This document shows, in pieces, positions 62,813 to 64,000 of a stretch of 64,000 bases of DNA (position 1 is its first letter; every line of letters begins with the position of its first letter). The stretch is from Vibrio sp. PID17_43 (GTDB lineage: Bacteria; Pseudomonadota; Gammaproteobacteria; Enterobacterales; Vibrionaceae): the NCBI RefSeq assembly GCF_002608565.1, contig NZ_LIXM01000003.1, positions 1 to 64,000 on the forward strand, given 5' to 3'. Made by a program: the position numbers and the translations under genes. The notes under the pieces are model-generated. The model made no database searches and was not told the DNA's origin. It worked only from the letters and a program-made list of their open reading frames with translations.

Positions 62813-64000
62813 TTATTCCTTGGCGCTTTTGAAGAGCCGTAAGGTTATCTCTCTTTCTACCTTGTGATCAACCATTGGCTTGTGATATTCCAGTAAAGAA
62901 AAACCATGCCATTTCCAAGGGTTGTGTATGAACTTATTAGGCACAGGATTTATTTCCGGAATCCAGTGGCGAACAAAACGCCCATCGGGATCAAATTTCT
63001 CTCCCTGAGTAACAGGGTTAAAGACTCGAAAGTAAGGCTGTCCATCGCAGCCTGTCGATGCACACCATTGCCAGCCCCCATTGTTTGCTGCGAAATCCCC
63101 ATCTACCAATTTGCTCATGAAGTATGCTTCTCCCCAACGCCAATCAATGTGCAAATCTTTTGTCAGGAAACTGGCGACAATCATCCGTAAGCGGTTGTGC
63201 ATCCAGCCTGTAGTATTAAGTTGTCGCATTGCTGCATCAACAATTGGGTAACCAGTAGTGCCCGTTTTCCAGCGCTCAAATGCTTGCTCATCATAGGACC
63301 ATTGAATTTTCTCTTCCCATGGAGTAAAGCCTTTCCCTTTCACCAACTTTGGCTCAAATACCAATAAGTGTTGGTAAAACTCGCGCCAAATGATTTCACT
63401 CAACCAAGTGGCTTTCCCTTCACTCAAATCAGGTAATGGATTCTCCGCGTATAGCCTCGCGATACATTGCCTTGGCGATAATGCGCCAATAGCAAGATAA
63501 GGAGATAATTGACTCGTACCATCGATCGCAGGGATATCTCTTTCCGCATGATAGGCATCACTGTGCTCTCGGACAAACTCTCTTAGCTGTTCAACTATAT
63601 CAGTGGTTGAGGCATACCAATGCTCACTAGATTCGCGTGGATAAGAAAAAGGGACATCTGGATGATAGCGTTCGGCTTCAACCAATTGGATCGCTTCTTT
63701 AGGTAGCTCTGCCTGTGGTTCTGGTTTTGACACCATGGGCATTTGGAATTTCCTCATCCAAGCACGTTTGAATGGCGTGAATACCTTGAAGTACTCACTT
63801 TGCTTGTTTAATACCGTTGTTGGCGCATGAACACACTTATCGTGGAAAGCTTCAAACGTAATTGCTCTCTGATACAAGGCATCCATCACTTCTCTATCAA
63901 GCGCTTGCTCGTTGACTTCGTAGTGAATGTTTGCCATGACACTTTTTGCACCCAAAGATGTTGCCCATGCTTGAATCACTTCGGTCACATCGTCAAACTT
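62813..64000 (-). CDS. phrB: Deoxyribodipyrimidine photolyase, class I (5' end outside the window)
   Basis: About 395 C-terminal residues; the frame is open to the window edge, the missing part being the first ~75 residues. FAD-binding domain signatures: WLSEIIWREFYQHLL, TGYPIVDAAMRQLNTTGWMHNRLRM (split around the Trp/His of the active site), FAANNGGWQWCASTGCD, and FRVFNPVTQGEKFDP. The antenna-domain part NIHYEVNEQALDREV is like that of E. coli PhrB with bound methenyltetrahydrofolate. It repairs cyclobutane pyrimidine dimers using light. The gene precedes ldt by 4 bp. Confidence 0.95.
   Translation of the reverse strand, partial: KFDDVTEVIQAWATSLGAKSVMANIHYEVNEQALDREVMDALYQRAITFEAFHDKCVHAPTTVLNKQSEYFKVFTPFKRAWMRKFQMPMVSKPEPQAELPKEAIQLVEAERYHPDVPFSYPRESSEHWYASTTDIVEQLREFVREHSDAYHAERDIPAIDGTSQLSPYLAIGALSPRQCIARLYAENPLPDLSEGKATWLSEIIWREFYQHLLVFEPKLVKGKGFTPWEEKIQWSYDEQAFERWKTGTTGYPIVDAAMRQLNTTGWMHNRLRMIVASFLTKDLHIDWRWGEAYFMSKLVDGDFAANNGGWQWCASTGCDGQPYFRVFNPVTQGEKFDPDGRFVRHWIPEINPVPNKFIHNPWKWHGFSLLEYHKPMVDHKVEREITLRLFKSAKE

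Noticed and set aside
1..64000. CRISPR array, tRNA, rRNA or replication origin
   Set aside because: No regularly spaced repeats, no cloverleaf or rRNA core sequence, and no cluster of DnaA-type or RctB-type sites was noticed.

Overview
The window looks like a piece of the smaller chromosome of a Vibrio of the Harveyi clade (V. parahaemolyticus / V. alginolyticus / V. harveyi type). This rests on protein flavour (OmpU-type porins, a ShyA-like endopeptidase, a VpsT/CpsS-like regulator, a large secreted chitinase, a PTS-EIIC/EAL fusion), moderate GC content and many short GC stems followed by T-runs as terminators. The species call is inference; no rRNA or tRNA gene, CRISPR array or intact insertion sequence was seen.

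Layout. 1-5.9 kb: 3' end of transketolase, a PAS-containing chemotaxis receptor, an MFS carrier, Phe-type DAHP synthase (aroG) with an upstream TyrR-like box, and an OmpA-family protein. 6.2-14 kb: a complete aa3-type cytochrome c oxidase cluster on the minus strand in the order ctaC, ctaD, ctaG, ctaE, surf1, SCO-like, ctaA, ctaB, with a small DUF2909 gene on the opposite strand inside it. 14.3-22.9 kb: a phosphohexomutase, a LysE exporter, a FAH-family enzyme, two divergent porins, a strong candidate for a sigma-54-driven small RNA (20953-21056), an EamA carrier, a two-domain glutaredoxin and a 43-residue protein. 23-29 kb: a LysM-M23 endopeptidase, several small or hypothetical genes, a DUF1275 protein, and a YjiH carrier behind a perfect CRP site. 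29.2-36.9 kb: a wrecked chemotaxis receptor gene, a TyrP-like carrier, arsR-acr3, a wrecked araC-type gene, a lactonase, a 2OG-Fe(II) oxygenase and a HAD phosphatase. 37-45.2 kb: a 1267-residue chitinase with a CRP-like site, azurin, the EIIC-EAL fusion and an MscS channel.

45.3-48.8 kb is a gene graveyard: remnants of an OmpA-type gene, an IS5-type transposase, a TPR-GGDEF diguanylate cyclase, a short-chain dehydrogenase and a chemotaxis receptor surround an intact VpsT-like c-di-GMP regulator gene and a 66-residue gene. 49.1-56 kb is a six-gene MoxR/DUF58/DUF4381/VWA/VWA-TPR/BatD operon whose fifth protein carries 80 consecutive glutamines. 56.1-59.7 kb is pstSCAB (high-affinity phosphate uptake). 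59.8-64 kb holds a DEAD-box helicase, Braun-type lipoprotein convergent with an L,D-transpeptidase, and a class I photolyase that runs off the window edge.

Functional themes: terminal respiration (cytochrome oxidase, azurin), envelope building (porins, OmpA, Lpp plus L,D-transpeptidase, ShyA-like endopeptidase, Bat operon), nutrient response (phosphate, chitin, aromatic amino acids) and c-di-GMP signalling (EAL fusion, VpsT-like regulator, dead GGDEF gene). The least explained objects are the sigma-54/sRNA unit, the unassigned central part of the chitinase, the poly-glutamine Bat protein and the roughly 900 bp almost gene-free stretch between tyrP and arsR.
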